Source: Holacanthus passer (lineage: Eukaryota; Chordata; Actinopteri; Pomacanthidae). Taken from it: DNA of 64,000 bases. Each line of letters starts with the position of its first letter. Positions within the stretch are counted from its first letter, which is position 1. The DNA lies in assembly GCA_025331565.1 (NCBI GenBank), contig JAFREQ010000015.1, positions 4,526,001 to 4,590,000 of the forward strand, written 5' to 3'. Shown here one piece after another: positions 25,096 to 36,400 of this stretch. Position numbers and translations under genes: made by a program. Below the pieces are notes generated by a model, which searched no databases, was not told the DNA's origin, and was given only the letters and a program-made list of their open reading frames with translations.

Positions 25096-27305
25096 ACTAA
25101 CGACATTTCCATCAGTCTCAGCTTTCCTTGTGTTTAGTGCTGATTAATCAATGAAATATCAGGAAAAAATATCAGATTGTCTGTTTACTGAAAATATATT
25201 CCATCTATACTTACTTGAACAATTAATCAGTTGTAAAAAATGAGTGTCTGTAAATGATCTGTCATTCAGCTAATTGGTTAATCAACAAACAGTTGGAGCA
25301 GTTCAGGCTCTTGCTGACTGGTTTACAGCCATGTGAGCTGAATTGCAGAATGCCAGTAGAGATGCATTAAGATGTCGAAGCAGGAAACACACAAGTCTAA
25401 TTAATAACATTAACGAAGGCAGTACTCCATTTAGCTTCGGTATTGTGCATACTGGCTCACTGGCAGAGCACACTTAATGCGACAAAACGATTGTTATTAA
25501 TTACACCTATGATCAACTCTAAATAAAATATGTCATTAAAAATGTAAGTATTCTGTAGCATAGTGTTGATTACCTATGAAAACATGGGTATCTTGTAATA
25601 TATAGTGTTTTGTCATTCAGCAAGGAATCTGTGACATACTTGTGACTGTAATGATGTTTTGGTGTTTTTCTTATTTCCCACATGTATCAACAACACAGAT
25701 CTCCAGCTTGCACTCCTACACCCATAACTACAGTTTTTATTTGCTCTGGGTTTCAGACGTTTTTATTTTTAAACATCGTTTCCTCTGCTGTATTTATTTG
25801 AAAAAGATTGAATGCGAGACTGCTCGTCCAAAATCCTCCACGTTCTGCTAATGGTTGTTTTGCTAAAGCGTGGATTTCTACTCTGGAGTTCCTCAGACTG
25901 TTTATGAAAGGGGACGTGTTGCCAAAAGGAGCACCCGGCCGACGGAGTCTCTCCAGGTTCACATGTCAGCAGAGGGGCTGTGGGAAAATAGAGATGTGGA
26001 TCAAGGCAGAAACGTGCCTGGACTGTGAATAAAAAGGCCTCGCCGTGCCGCTATCTGGTGTTTTTCTCCGTAGTCGGGTCGCATTTGATCAGGAGGAACT
26101 CCTCCTCACCTGAACACCGGGCTATTTTTAGACTCACACTCACATGACCCCCACGTCAATACGCTGATGCTAATTTTATACCCCGCAGTTCACTCACAGT
26201 CCTTCACCACACACACACATGCCTCTGGATGTTCACACACACTTGTGCCTCACCTGCGTGACATTAGCCACTCAGTTTTCACACCTTTAATGAAGTGCAC
26301 ATCATGTAATTCATGTTGTAGCTGTAACTGACTGGCTGGACGATTTAAAATCTTCAGAGGCAGCAGATGGAAAGATCCTTAATGTCACGTTCTCTTTGTA
26401 TCGTCTTGATGTAAATGGCTTTTTGGGTCAGTTATCCTGATGGTCGGGCTCCCTTCTACAACTGGAGGACTATCAACATGCAGCAATCAAAATCAGACGC
26501 CATTCAGACTCATCAGATCCTTTTTGTCACCTTCCTAAATCAGCCATTTTTAGCCCTAATTTGAGTCTTTACTGGTTTATAATGCTGCCTTCTAAATGAC
26601 CCAATTTCCTGTTCAAAAGATAAAAATGGCCAACTGTTGTTACCCAGTGATGAAAGCTTGTGATATTTTTAAATTTGGACAATTGTGTTGTATACTCCAT
26701 GTCTCCCTGTCATTGTTACTGGAGCAGCCCCAGTTGCTGGACCCTTTGCTTTCTCTGTGGCCACAAGCACAACATTTCATTACCAAATGAAATCAGCATT
26801 CAATGGATCAGCCAACATTGATCCTTTTATTTGTCTCACCATCAGATTCATGTTGCCTGCTGCACTCGCTGAAACTAATTTGCTCGAGAGGACACTGCTG
26901 CGACAGCTCAAATTGTAATAGTCAGTCAGTATATTTCTATTAACTCTGTTGACAGCTGTTTCCAGTTGTTCCTATCTGATGCAATGAACACTCACAAGGT
27001 GACGAACTGCATTTGTTACTAATGCGTCTAGAAACATGCTTTCTGTGGGAGATATGTTCAAGCTAGTTGTAGGAGTGTCTTTGGAGGATTAATGCTTTAA
27101 TGGGAAAACAACTGCTTGTTAATGGTTTAACAATGGCAAGTCCTAAACCAAGGAGTGGGTGTCCAGGATGGATGGATGGATGCTTCTTTCATTTCCTGTG
27201 TTCCTATTGCTATGTAATAAATCTGCACATTTTTTATCCATAACAATGTGTCTTGAGTCATCTAACCTTAATAACTCCTCTCCCCCTCTTTCTCCCTCTT
27301 ATCAG

Positions 27306-27497
27306 TTTTGACGTGGAGAATGGATTGTCAGTGGGACGCAGCCCCCTGGACTCCCAGGCCAGCCCTGGCTCTGGTCTGGTCTTACAGGCCAACTTTCCTC
27401 ACAGCCAGCGGAGGGAATCCTTCCTCTACCGCTCCGACTCTGACTTTGACCTTTCACCAAAAGGTCCTTCCAGAAACTCCTCCACTGCCAGTGACTT
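27306..27497 (+). CDS. pde4c: pde4c first common exon (start of UCR1)
   Basis: The acceptor TTATCAG is at 27305 and the donor GTAAGT at 27498. The exon enters with 1 nt completing a split codon and leaves in phase 2. It encodes FDVENGLSVGRSPLDSQ and then QRRESFLYRSDSDFDLSPK, the UCR1 segment whose RRES serine is the PKA activation site in long PDE4 forms. Confidence 0.96.
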
Positions 27498-30400
27498 GTA
27501 AGTCCACTCCCACCTCATACTGTTGATATGGTACATCTTTGTGATATAATATACAATATTTGGTGTTTGTTGAGTATTCAGGAGGATGGGATGTGTTTTC
27601 CTTGATTTATTCAAGATTGTGACAACCTTTATTTACACCCCTCAGAACAGTTCATTCTTCACTCCACATATCCTCTACTCGCATGTTGTGTGCTTATTTT
27701 GACACGTAGTGATCTGTATATATCTGAATACACAAACTGAAGCACATGCTCTCTGCAACTTCACAAAGTCACATTCAGTGTCAGGCTCTGCAGTTTTAAA
27801 ATTCCAAGTAAAATCAGGTTTCATTGCTCTGATAAAATTCAAATTTGATAACTCAGATATGCAAAAGTAAAGTCTCAATACCAACAGTGTTTTGTGTGCT
27901 GTGCTTTAGTTCACACACAAAATGAATGAGGATACTGTTTACATTCAGTCTTCACAAGTGTTGCATGAGACATCTCAAGACTTTGATCCTGTTGCTGAGA
28001 TACCAGCAACCACTTTGTTTTCTGTTAAACACCCTTTAACAAAAAAAGGCATGCATTTCTATGTTTTTCTCTTCTTGTCCTCTGTGTGCAGAGAGGTTCC
28101 CACATGCGAAGACTCATGTGGTGAATTGGTTTAAGGGTTGGCTCACTTTCAAGCTGCACCAAACAGTTGCGGTCTCAACTTTATTTGCAAATTTGAAACT
28201 AGTCTTTTCGGCATTTTCTTCGGATTCTTAGAAAGTCCTCTATAGCCAAAGGGTCATACTGTTGATTTCCCTTTCATGGCTTTACAAAAGCTGTTCTGCA
28301 CACATTTGCTTGTGTTGGACAAAAGTCCTTCACAGACCGATATGAGGGCTCTATTGCTGATTCATTTCTTAGCCCTGTCTTTCAGTTTTATAGCTCAAAG
28401 GCAGTATTAAAACACGCTGTGTATTCCGGGTGTGTAAAAACATCCACAACCAGATCTATGCTCTAAAAAGCCCAACATTAGCACAACCAGCTGGTTTTCC
28501 ATCACAAATTGAAAGAAATGGGATTTTTTTGGTCTGTTGTTCCCTTTTTTTTTTGCTATTTTTGTGTCCAACATGTCCCTCAAACAGCCACTCTCCACAG
28601 TTCATAATGTCTAAACACATTTAAGTTTGTAAAGTCAGCAGTCACAGGTCTCCTCATCAACTCTCATCTGTTTTTAAAGGGAAGAAAGCTTGAAGCACTG
28701 GGAAGTCAACTGGTTGTCATCTCGGTGAGAAGAACATGATAAAGCAAAAATAAGATAAAAACACTGACTCTGTCCCCCTGAAGCCCTCTCCTGCATACCC
28801 TCTCGATGGCTTCACGGCCATTTCCCACCTCCCTCCTGACTAAATATCAACGTGACTAAATATCAAACACTTCACCTGAACTCCGATAGACCCCCCCAAA
28901 CACCCAGTTCTGTTTTCCTTGTTTTTGCATGTGATGCTTAATCAGAGACAACCAAGTATAATAACACACTCTGTGTTTTTATTTACCAGTTCATACTTAT
29001 ACCACCCACCCTTCCACCTCCCCCAGTCCTCATTTATTCCTCCTTTATTCCGTCCTATATATTTGGTTTAACAAAGTTGTGAGATGAATTATTAAGATTA
29101 AGGAGCTTATGGACTGGTCTTCTGGTCAGTGTTTCCTGTCTTTGTTTCACGCTTTTCCCCCCTGTGTATTCTCATCTGTTTTGCAGACATACAGAAGACA
29201 TGATTGTCACACCATTTGCACAGGTGAGTCCTCTGAAATCTTTCCATCCAACCTTTGGAAGCAATTTTCTTTATTGCGTCTCTGAAAATTTGCCAGATGG
29301 TCAAATAAAAAGAAAATCACGCTCACTTGTTAGCTAAAGACAGCAGGTCTTTAAAAAAAACTGTAATAAACTCCAGATGGTACGAGAGCGGGCTTCACTG
29401 GCTCGTCGGAACAGCCCTGCGACAGGATCAGGCATCCCGCTGGCATCGCCTGGCTCTTGCGTGGGACGTGCGTCACACTTGTGCTCACTTTACACAGCGA
29501 AAGAAGCGGTGAATCCAATACTGCTGGATCATGCTGTTTAAATTCGCATGCCGTGGCTGATAAGGCTGCTACATGGGTCAGGTCTGGACACCGGATACTC
29601 TGTGGGCTTTCTCTGTGCGCTGAGTCAGTGTTTGGCTGCAGACGGGGTGACAGACATGACATAGAGGAGAGTCAGTGATGCCATCAAAACATCAGACAGG
29701 GAGAGGGGAATGCCTCTGTGTAGCACTTCAGCTTGCAGGATGAAAGCCTCAGTGTCTGGTTTCAAAGGCTTGTCAGCAATTCATATTAAGAATCACTTGA
29801 TCTAGTTCAAGATGAATTAAGTGGAGGCATGAGCAAGTATTTAAGGCTATGAATGAGGTGACATCTGTGGTTTCATCGCATCACAGATGTTATGTACGTC
29901 ACATTTGGTGATCTCGCACATTTAGTCTCTTGTTTCTATCTTATAGGTCCTCGCCAGCCTGAGGACGGTCCGAAGTAACTTTGCCGTCATAACTGGCCAA
30001 CAAGATCGCACAGCCAGCAAGTAGGTTTTTAGAAAATATCCCGAGCTGCTTGACGAGTCTTGATGAACCTGACAAACATACTCACGTTGCAGTTACAGTA
30101 CTAGTTTCGCTCGCTGACTTTGGATGGTCTCTGTCCACAGGACGCGATCCTCAGGCAGCAACCCGCCATCCATGTGCAAGACCAGCCTCGCAGGTCGGTA
30201 CTGGGATTAGAATGGGCTGTTTACTAATCAGTATCCCATTATCAACACTGACCCTGGTCAGAAAGACCGAGAGACAGTGAAGACATTATCATGATTAAAT
30301 TGTGAAATCTGTGAAGTCATGAATTAGTAAATGAAGGTCATTCACAAATACATGAAATCCATTGATGGGGGAAGTATTCGGGTCATGTACTTAGGTCAAT

Positions 30401-33400
30401 TCAATCTATAATGCTGCCATCATATTTTTTAATCTCACCATATGTTTTGTATGTAAAGTAACTAGAGGTGTGGGTGGAGTAAAAAGTACAATTTTCCTCT
30501 GAAATGTAGTGGGGTAGAGATATAAAGTAGCATAAAATGGACCTCAAAACTTTATTCGTGACCACGTTTACAGCCCACTTTAAAAATCTTTTTGATGTTT
30601 GAACACTGTGTGAATGAGTTGAATCCATCCCATAATGCCATGCTGTGTTTATCTGGTACAGAGGAGCCTCACCAGCAGCTGGCCATAGAGACTCTAGATG
30701 AGCTGGACTGGTGTCTGGAACAGTTGGAGACTCTGAAGACTCGTCACTCCGTCAGCGAGATGGCCTCCAACAAGGTACTTGAACATAAAACGCAACATTA
30801 ACACATCACAGTTCGAGCATAGAGCGATGTACTGAACACATACACGTGTGGCAGGATAAAACCGATACACACTGTTCAGGTTGAACATTTAATACAGCCA
30901 CTTTGGTGCGAGGTTGCAGCACACTCTCTCTAATCTGTACTGTGATTCAACGCCCTGAGGAATTTTATTAGTCATATGCATCTTGTTGCCATTTTTAAGG
31001 TAGTCAGACTCCAGTCAGCTCCGTGAACAGTATGTGACCCCTGAGCTCATCAAGGTCGAACTTAGTAAATCTTTAAGAATACATCTCCAAATTAAAAGTA
31101 ATATGAAGATATTTTATATGTTCATTACATATTTATTACAGTAGATTCAGCATTTAACCGAAGTTCAATTTTAGCTCTTGATTCTCAGAATATCTGTAAA
31201 TATCAAGCAGTCCTTCTGCCACTGTTGCTCTCTCACACCACTGTTCATTCAGATGAATTCAATTTAATTGGTGTTTCCCTTTTGAGATGAAATACATCAG
31301 CATTTTTTTTCTTCATTAGAGCAGAGAATAAAAGCAAGAGAGGTTCATAATTTTTGTTGGTTTTTCATTAATGGATGTAATCTTCAGCAGCCCAAATTAG
31401 AGCGTTCTCCAAGTACAACACAAAGCCTGTGGATTGTGTGTGATGTACAGTTAGCCGTCACTGATCCCTAAACAAATCTGAAAGCTCACTAATACAGAGA
31501 ATCCATCATGAAAATATGAATAGAATCTCACATCCGTCAGCGGATGGGAGAGGGGCTTACACCATGAATGAGCGGGATGGCTTCATGCATGCAAATAGAG
31601 ACTAGACACACCCTTCCCCCCACTCATGTGCAGAAAAATGTGAATGAGGAAGTGGAAGCTGAAGATGAAACGGCATCCCCCCGATCCATTCTTCCTACAT
31701 GTATCCCTCTCCTCCTCCTCCTCTCAGACTGGAGCCCGGCGCTCATGTGATTCCATGATTAGACCGCCCACACAACATACACATGCTCTTCATACTAACA
31801 CACACATACACAGGTCACATGTGCACACTTCTTCCCATCACATACATGTACATTGCCCGCCTTGCCTCCCATCACATATGTTGCATGCTTGGATACATAT
31901 ACCATTACACACGCCACACGCTCACGTGGCGGCGGCAACCCCCCACCCCCCATTGCTGCAGATCAGTCAATGAGCAGCTTCAGTCTTCAGTCAGTGGGGA
32001 AGAATTATCCATGCTGGCATTAGGGCAGGCGCATGGGAGGCCGGAGTGAACGCTGTTTCTGCATCGCTGACAGACTATTGAACTGTTCTGTTTAAAGTAG
32101 ATTTCCCCCTGAAATTGTCTTTGAGGAAGAGTGAGATATCTCTGGACCTTTCATTCAGAATGTTTTTCAGAGCTGATAAATGATTTGGTGCGAAATATAA
32201 AAGCAAATAAAGTCACCGCAAAACTTCTGTAATTATCTTATAATATTTTAAATCAGCTTAAAAAATGTGGTTAAATGTACTCAACAATAAAAAGTTGGCT
32301 TAACCGTTTAACCCATTTAAGTAGTAACTGCACTGATACATTTTCTTTATCACCAAAATTCATTATTCAGTATTATTCAGTTTGGTTATTCATGCTGAGG
32401 CAGCCAGTGTATTTCCATGTCAAAATATTTAGTTATAGTTAACATCATCTATTTCTGATCATGTTCCTGATAGTGGTCAATGTTCCCACATCTTTGTGGT
32501 ACATGGTGTACTGTTCTTATTTTTAGCTACATGAATGAAATCCCCCCCATCCATTCAAAGCTTTTCCTTCATATCTTCTTCAAACTTTGTGCACATGGTG
32601 TCTCACAACCTCCTCCTCTGACACACTCAGCCCTGCCTACTTTGTACGTCTCCCACCCAATGAGGGCCCTCCGTGACTCTCGACCGCTGCTGCAGCAGGC
32701 GCCTGATTGGCTGCTATTCTTAGGCATTTTTGGAAGGAGGCGGGGATTGGAGTACCTCGTTCCCCCTCTGTTTACACACATACGGGAGCAGGCAGTAACT
32801 GAGTGAATGAGGGAGAGTCAGGGGGAGCGATGGAGTGTGGCTTCACCGCCTTACATCCTCGCATCCCCGCAGCATTCCCACAGCTATGCTTCCACTCCCT
32901 TCTTCTGCCGTGGACATCTGAACAGTGTTTTTTAATCCATCTGTTCAGCACATAGTGATCAAAGCCTTCCAGAGCACTAACCAGTGGACTGTCTGCTTGC
33001 AGTGGATTTTGCTCAGGCAAGCATTATAGGAGCACAAAGTGTCCCAGCTGTCTGTTTCTCCATGGAACAGGCAGCGTCGGAGGACGACCAGAAAGCTCTG
33101 CTCTCTTGCTCAGTTTTATTTTTGCTCCCATGCTCGACTTTGCGCTGAAATGCCAGAAGTGAGTTATTTCATCTCCGTGTCGTGGATGTTCATTCAGGTA
33201 AGGAGAGGCGAGGGATGAGCTGGGTGGGAAGGAGGGGCGGGCGAGACTGCTCACATGTTGCTCTTTTTGTGAATGAGTGTTAAGATGTGGACAACTGGTG
33301 GGTGAGATGAGACTGGACTTTGTCTGAGAATCTAGACATCTTCAGATTTGTAGATTTGTAGTCTGTTCCAATGTGATCCACGTGTGTAGTATGCAGCATG

Positions 33401-36400
33401 TGTTTGGGTGCAGACCACTACCAGTAAAATCAGCCATGCATTTTGGTCCAATCATCTTCTGCGCCGTGTATGACGTGACACACACACAGGCACATGTGGA
33501 TGCTGTTGCTGGTGCAGCCATCCTGGGTACATTTAAGGATGGTTGATGCTTATCTGTGCTCCGATGATTTTCTGTCTTTTAGCCAAAAGTATGTTTGATT
33601 TAACTCATGGATGCTTCTCTGTAGTTCAAGAGGATGCTGAACCGAGAGCTCACCCAGCTGTCAGAAACCAGCCGATCAGGGAACCAGGTGTCTGAGTTCA
33701 TCTCTAGCACCTTCCTAGGTAAAATACATTCACTTTGTATAATCTTCATCCATACATATATATCATATAAATGATGTAATAGAAAAAGATTGCAACAGCT
33801 TACACCTTTTTGATCTATATTGCCAGTTGCATGTTAGTTATAAGTGTATAAGATTATGACACATGGAACAGAGTAATTCAATGCATGTATAGTATTACAA
33901 TATATGTAGTAGGATATTAAAATAATAAAAGGATTTAAAGAGTTATTACACTAGAGTGCAACAAGAGGCTGCAGTGTTAAATGTTGTCTGTCTCCGTCTG
34001 ACAGAGAAGCAACATGACATGGACATCATGTCTCCCCCCACCAAGGAGAAGGACAAGAAGAAGCGGCCCATGTCCCAGATCAGCAGTGTGAAGAAGGCCA
34101 CCCACAACCCAAGCCTCGCCCCCTCCACCATCCCTCGCTTCGGGGTCAACGCCAGCCAGGAAGGACTCCTAGCCAGGGTATGAGGACTGGTCCACTTGTT
34201 TATGTCTCTGCATTGTTTTAAATATATTCTTCCTTGTCCTGTATGTTGTGGTGATAAACATTTGTGCTTTGTCCACTGGCAGGAGTTGGAGGACATAAAC
34301 AGATGGGGTATTGACATCTTTAAGGTCTCCGAGTATTCTGGGAATCGCCCGCTGACGGTCACCATGTACACCATCTTCCAGGTAACACCTCCAAACATGC
34401 TGTGCTTTCTCACACAGTGCTTGTGCTCTACTGTATAACCTCAAACATGTAGGACAGTAAATGAATGAACAAGACAGTAAATGAATGAATCAAACAATGA
34501 CGTAACTAACAAGTGTGAATAAATGATTGACCTTTACCTCGACTGACCCAGTGTTCTCCTGCTACTTTAGGAACGAGAGCTGCTGAAGTCCTTTAAGATT
34601 CCAGTGGACACTTTCATCACCTTCATGATGACTTTGGAGGATCATTACCACGCAGACGTGGCCTACCACAACAACATGCATGCTGCAGACGTGGTCCAGT
34701 CCACGCATGTATTACTGTCCACGCCTGCTCTGGAGGTAGACGATCGCTCGAATTCATGCTAAAGCAAATACAAACTTCATCATTATTCAAACAATAGGAT
34801 TTCAACACATGTCCTGTCATGTTGAGCATCCACACACATGTCCTGTATATTGACTCTTCCTGCCTTCTTGTGTTGTCTAAGGCTGTGTTTACTGATCTGG
34901 AGATCCTCGCCGCTCTGTTTGCCAGCGCCATCCATGACGTGGATCACCCTGGAGTTTCCAATCAGTTTCTCATCAACACCAGTGAGTTTGCCTAGCACCA
35001 CAGGGATTAGGTGTGTGGGTGCTGAGTGTATTTAACAATGTGGATGAGGTGCCTGTAGACACGTGTCTGTGTAGAATTGTGCTTCTGCGTTTCCTATTCA
35101 GCTGGTTTGCAGTGCTGTCCGTAAACTTTTGTTTTCTGCTTTTTTGCCTTCAGACTCCGAGCTGGCCTTGATGTATAATGACTCGTCAGTGCTGGAGAAT
35201 CACCACCTGGCTGTTGGCTTCAAACTTCTGCAGGAAGACAACTGTGACATCTTTCAGAACCTCAGCAAAAAGCAGAGACAGTCACTGCGTAAAATGGTGA
35301 TAGATATGGTAAGACACCTCGGAGGAGCCTGTTTCTGACTCTGAGTTCAGGAATTGTCTTCGTCTTGTAGACATAACAATGTACCATTGTCCTTTCTTCA
35401 AATAGATTTTTTAAAATTTAATTTCTTATCCACAGGTGCTGGCCACAGATATGTCCAAACACATGAACCTACTGGCAGATCTGAAAACCATGGTGGAGAC
35501 CAAGAAAGTCACCAGTCTAGGAGTCCTACTGCTGGACAACTACTCAGACCGCATACAGGTGAGAACAGTTTAGCCATTTATTCATTGTTACAGCTGCAGT
35601 GATGTTTATGTGTAAAAGGTGTTGCTCATAGTGACAAACTCAGTTCTTCTCCATAATCAGCTGCAGAAGTCAGCTGTTCTCAGTGTAAAAGCTCTTCCTG
35701 CGTAGCACCAACGAGCAAACAACAACCATCCAGTGAACATTGCTGCTAAAGAGCCAGATGTTTCCCTCTGGAGTTGGTCAAAAACCGAAACAGAACTAAA
35801 AGACGAGTGAATAATAATAAATAAATAAATAAATAAATAGACAACTACTTAATCAGGTGTTTACAGCTTTCTCTGCTGTCTGTAGTCTGCTCTCTCTGCC
35901 TAAGTGACCAAAAATCAATTAATGCTGCTAATATTAAGATTCATTATGTATCAATACAATTTAGTCCAACTGAAAAAAGGTAAAATGTTCTTCTTTTAAA
36001 AAATCACAAACTCTTCTCTCGTCGCCACAGGTCCTTCAGAACATGGTGCACTGTGCAGACCTGAGCAACCCCACCAAGCCTCTCGAGCTGTACCGGCAGT
36101 GGACAGACCGCATCATGGTGGAGTTTTTCACCCAGGGCGACAGGGAGAGAGACAAGGGCATGGAGATCAGCCCCATGTGTGACAAACAAAACGCCTCAAT
36201 AGAGAAGAACCAGGTACAGAACAGAAGCTGCAGAACTTAATACATGAAATCCACTGTAAAGTATCAAATTGAAATGTTTACATGGTGAAGGAAATGATCT
36301 CCATAAATCAATTTATATCACTTGCCTCCCTCTTTTTTTTCAGGTGGGTTTCATTGACTACATTGTTCATCCTCTGTGGGAGACGTGGGCTGACCTTGTC

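Larger units (their letters stand above)
13040..27305 (+). other. 14.3-kb pde4c intron
   Basis: No coding exon is recognised. The intron carries dispersed repeats (15852-16110, 20193-20720, 22255-22465, 24836-25095 and about 25130-25300), CA/TG tracts near 17177, 19389 and 21904, and two copies of the MEF2-like string CTATTTTTAG (23883 and 26122). Upstream pde4c promoters may be hidden here, but none shows a phase-2 donor with PDE4-like coding sequence that I could find. Confidence 0.6.

Noticed and set aside
30194..30661. Possible PDE4B2/PDE4D1-type short-isoform exon
   Set aside because: Searched for a phase-1 donor with a short coding start before the EPHQQLA exon; none was visible, though a poorly conserved one cannot be excluded.
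33946..34444. 155- and 91-codon minus-strand frames
   Set aside because: Antisense shadows of the pde4c linker-2 and ELEDINRWG exons.
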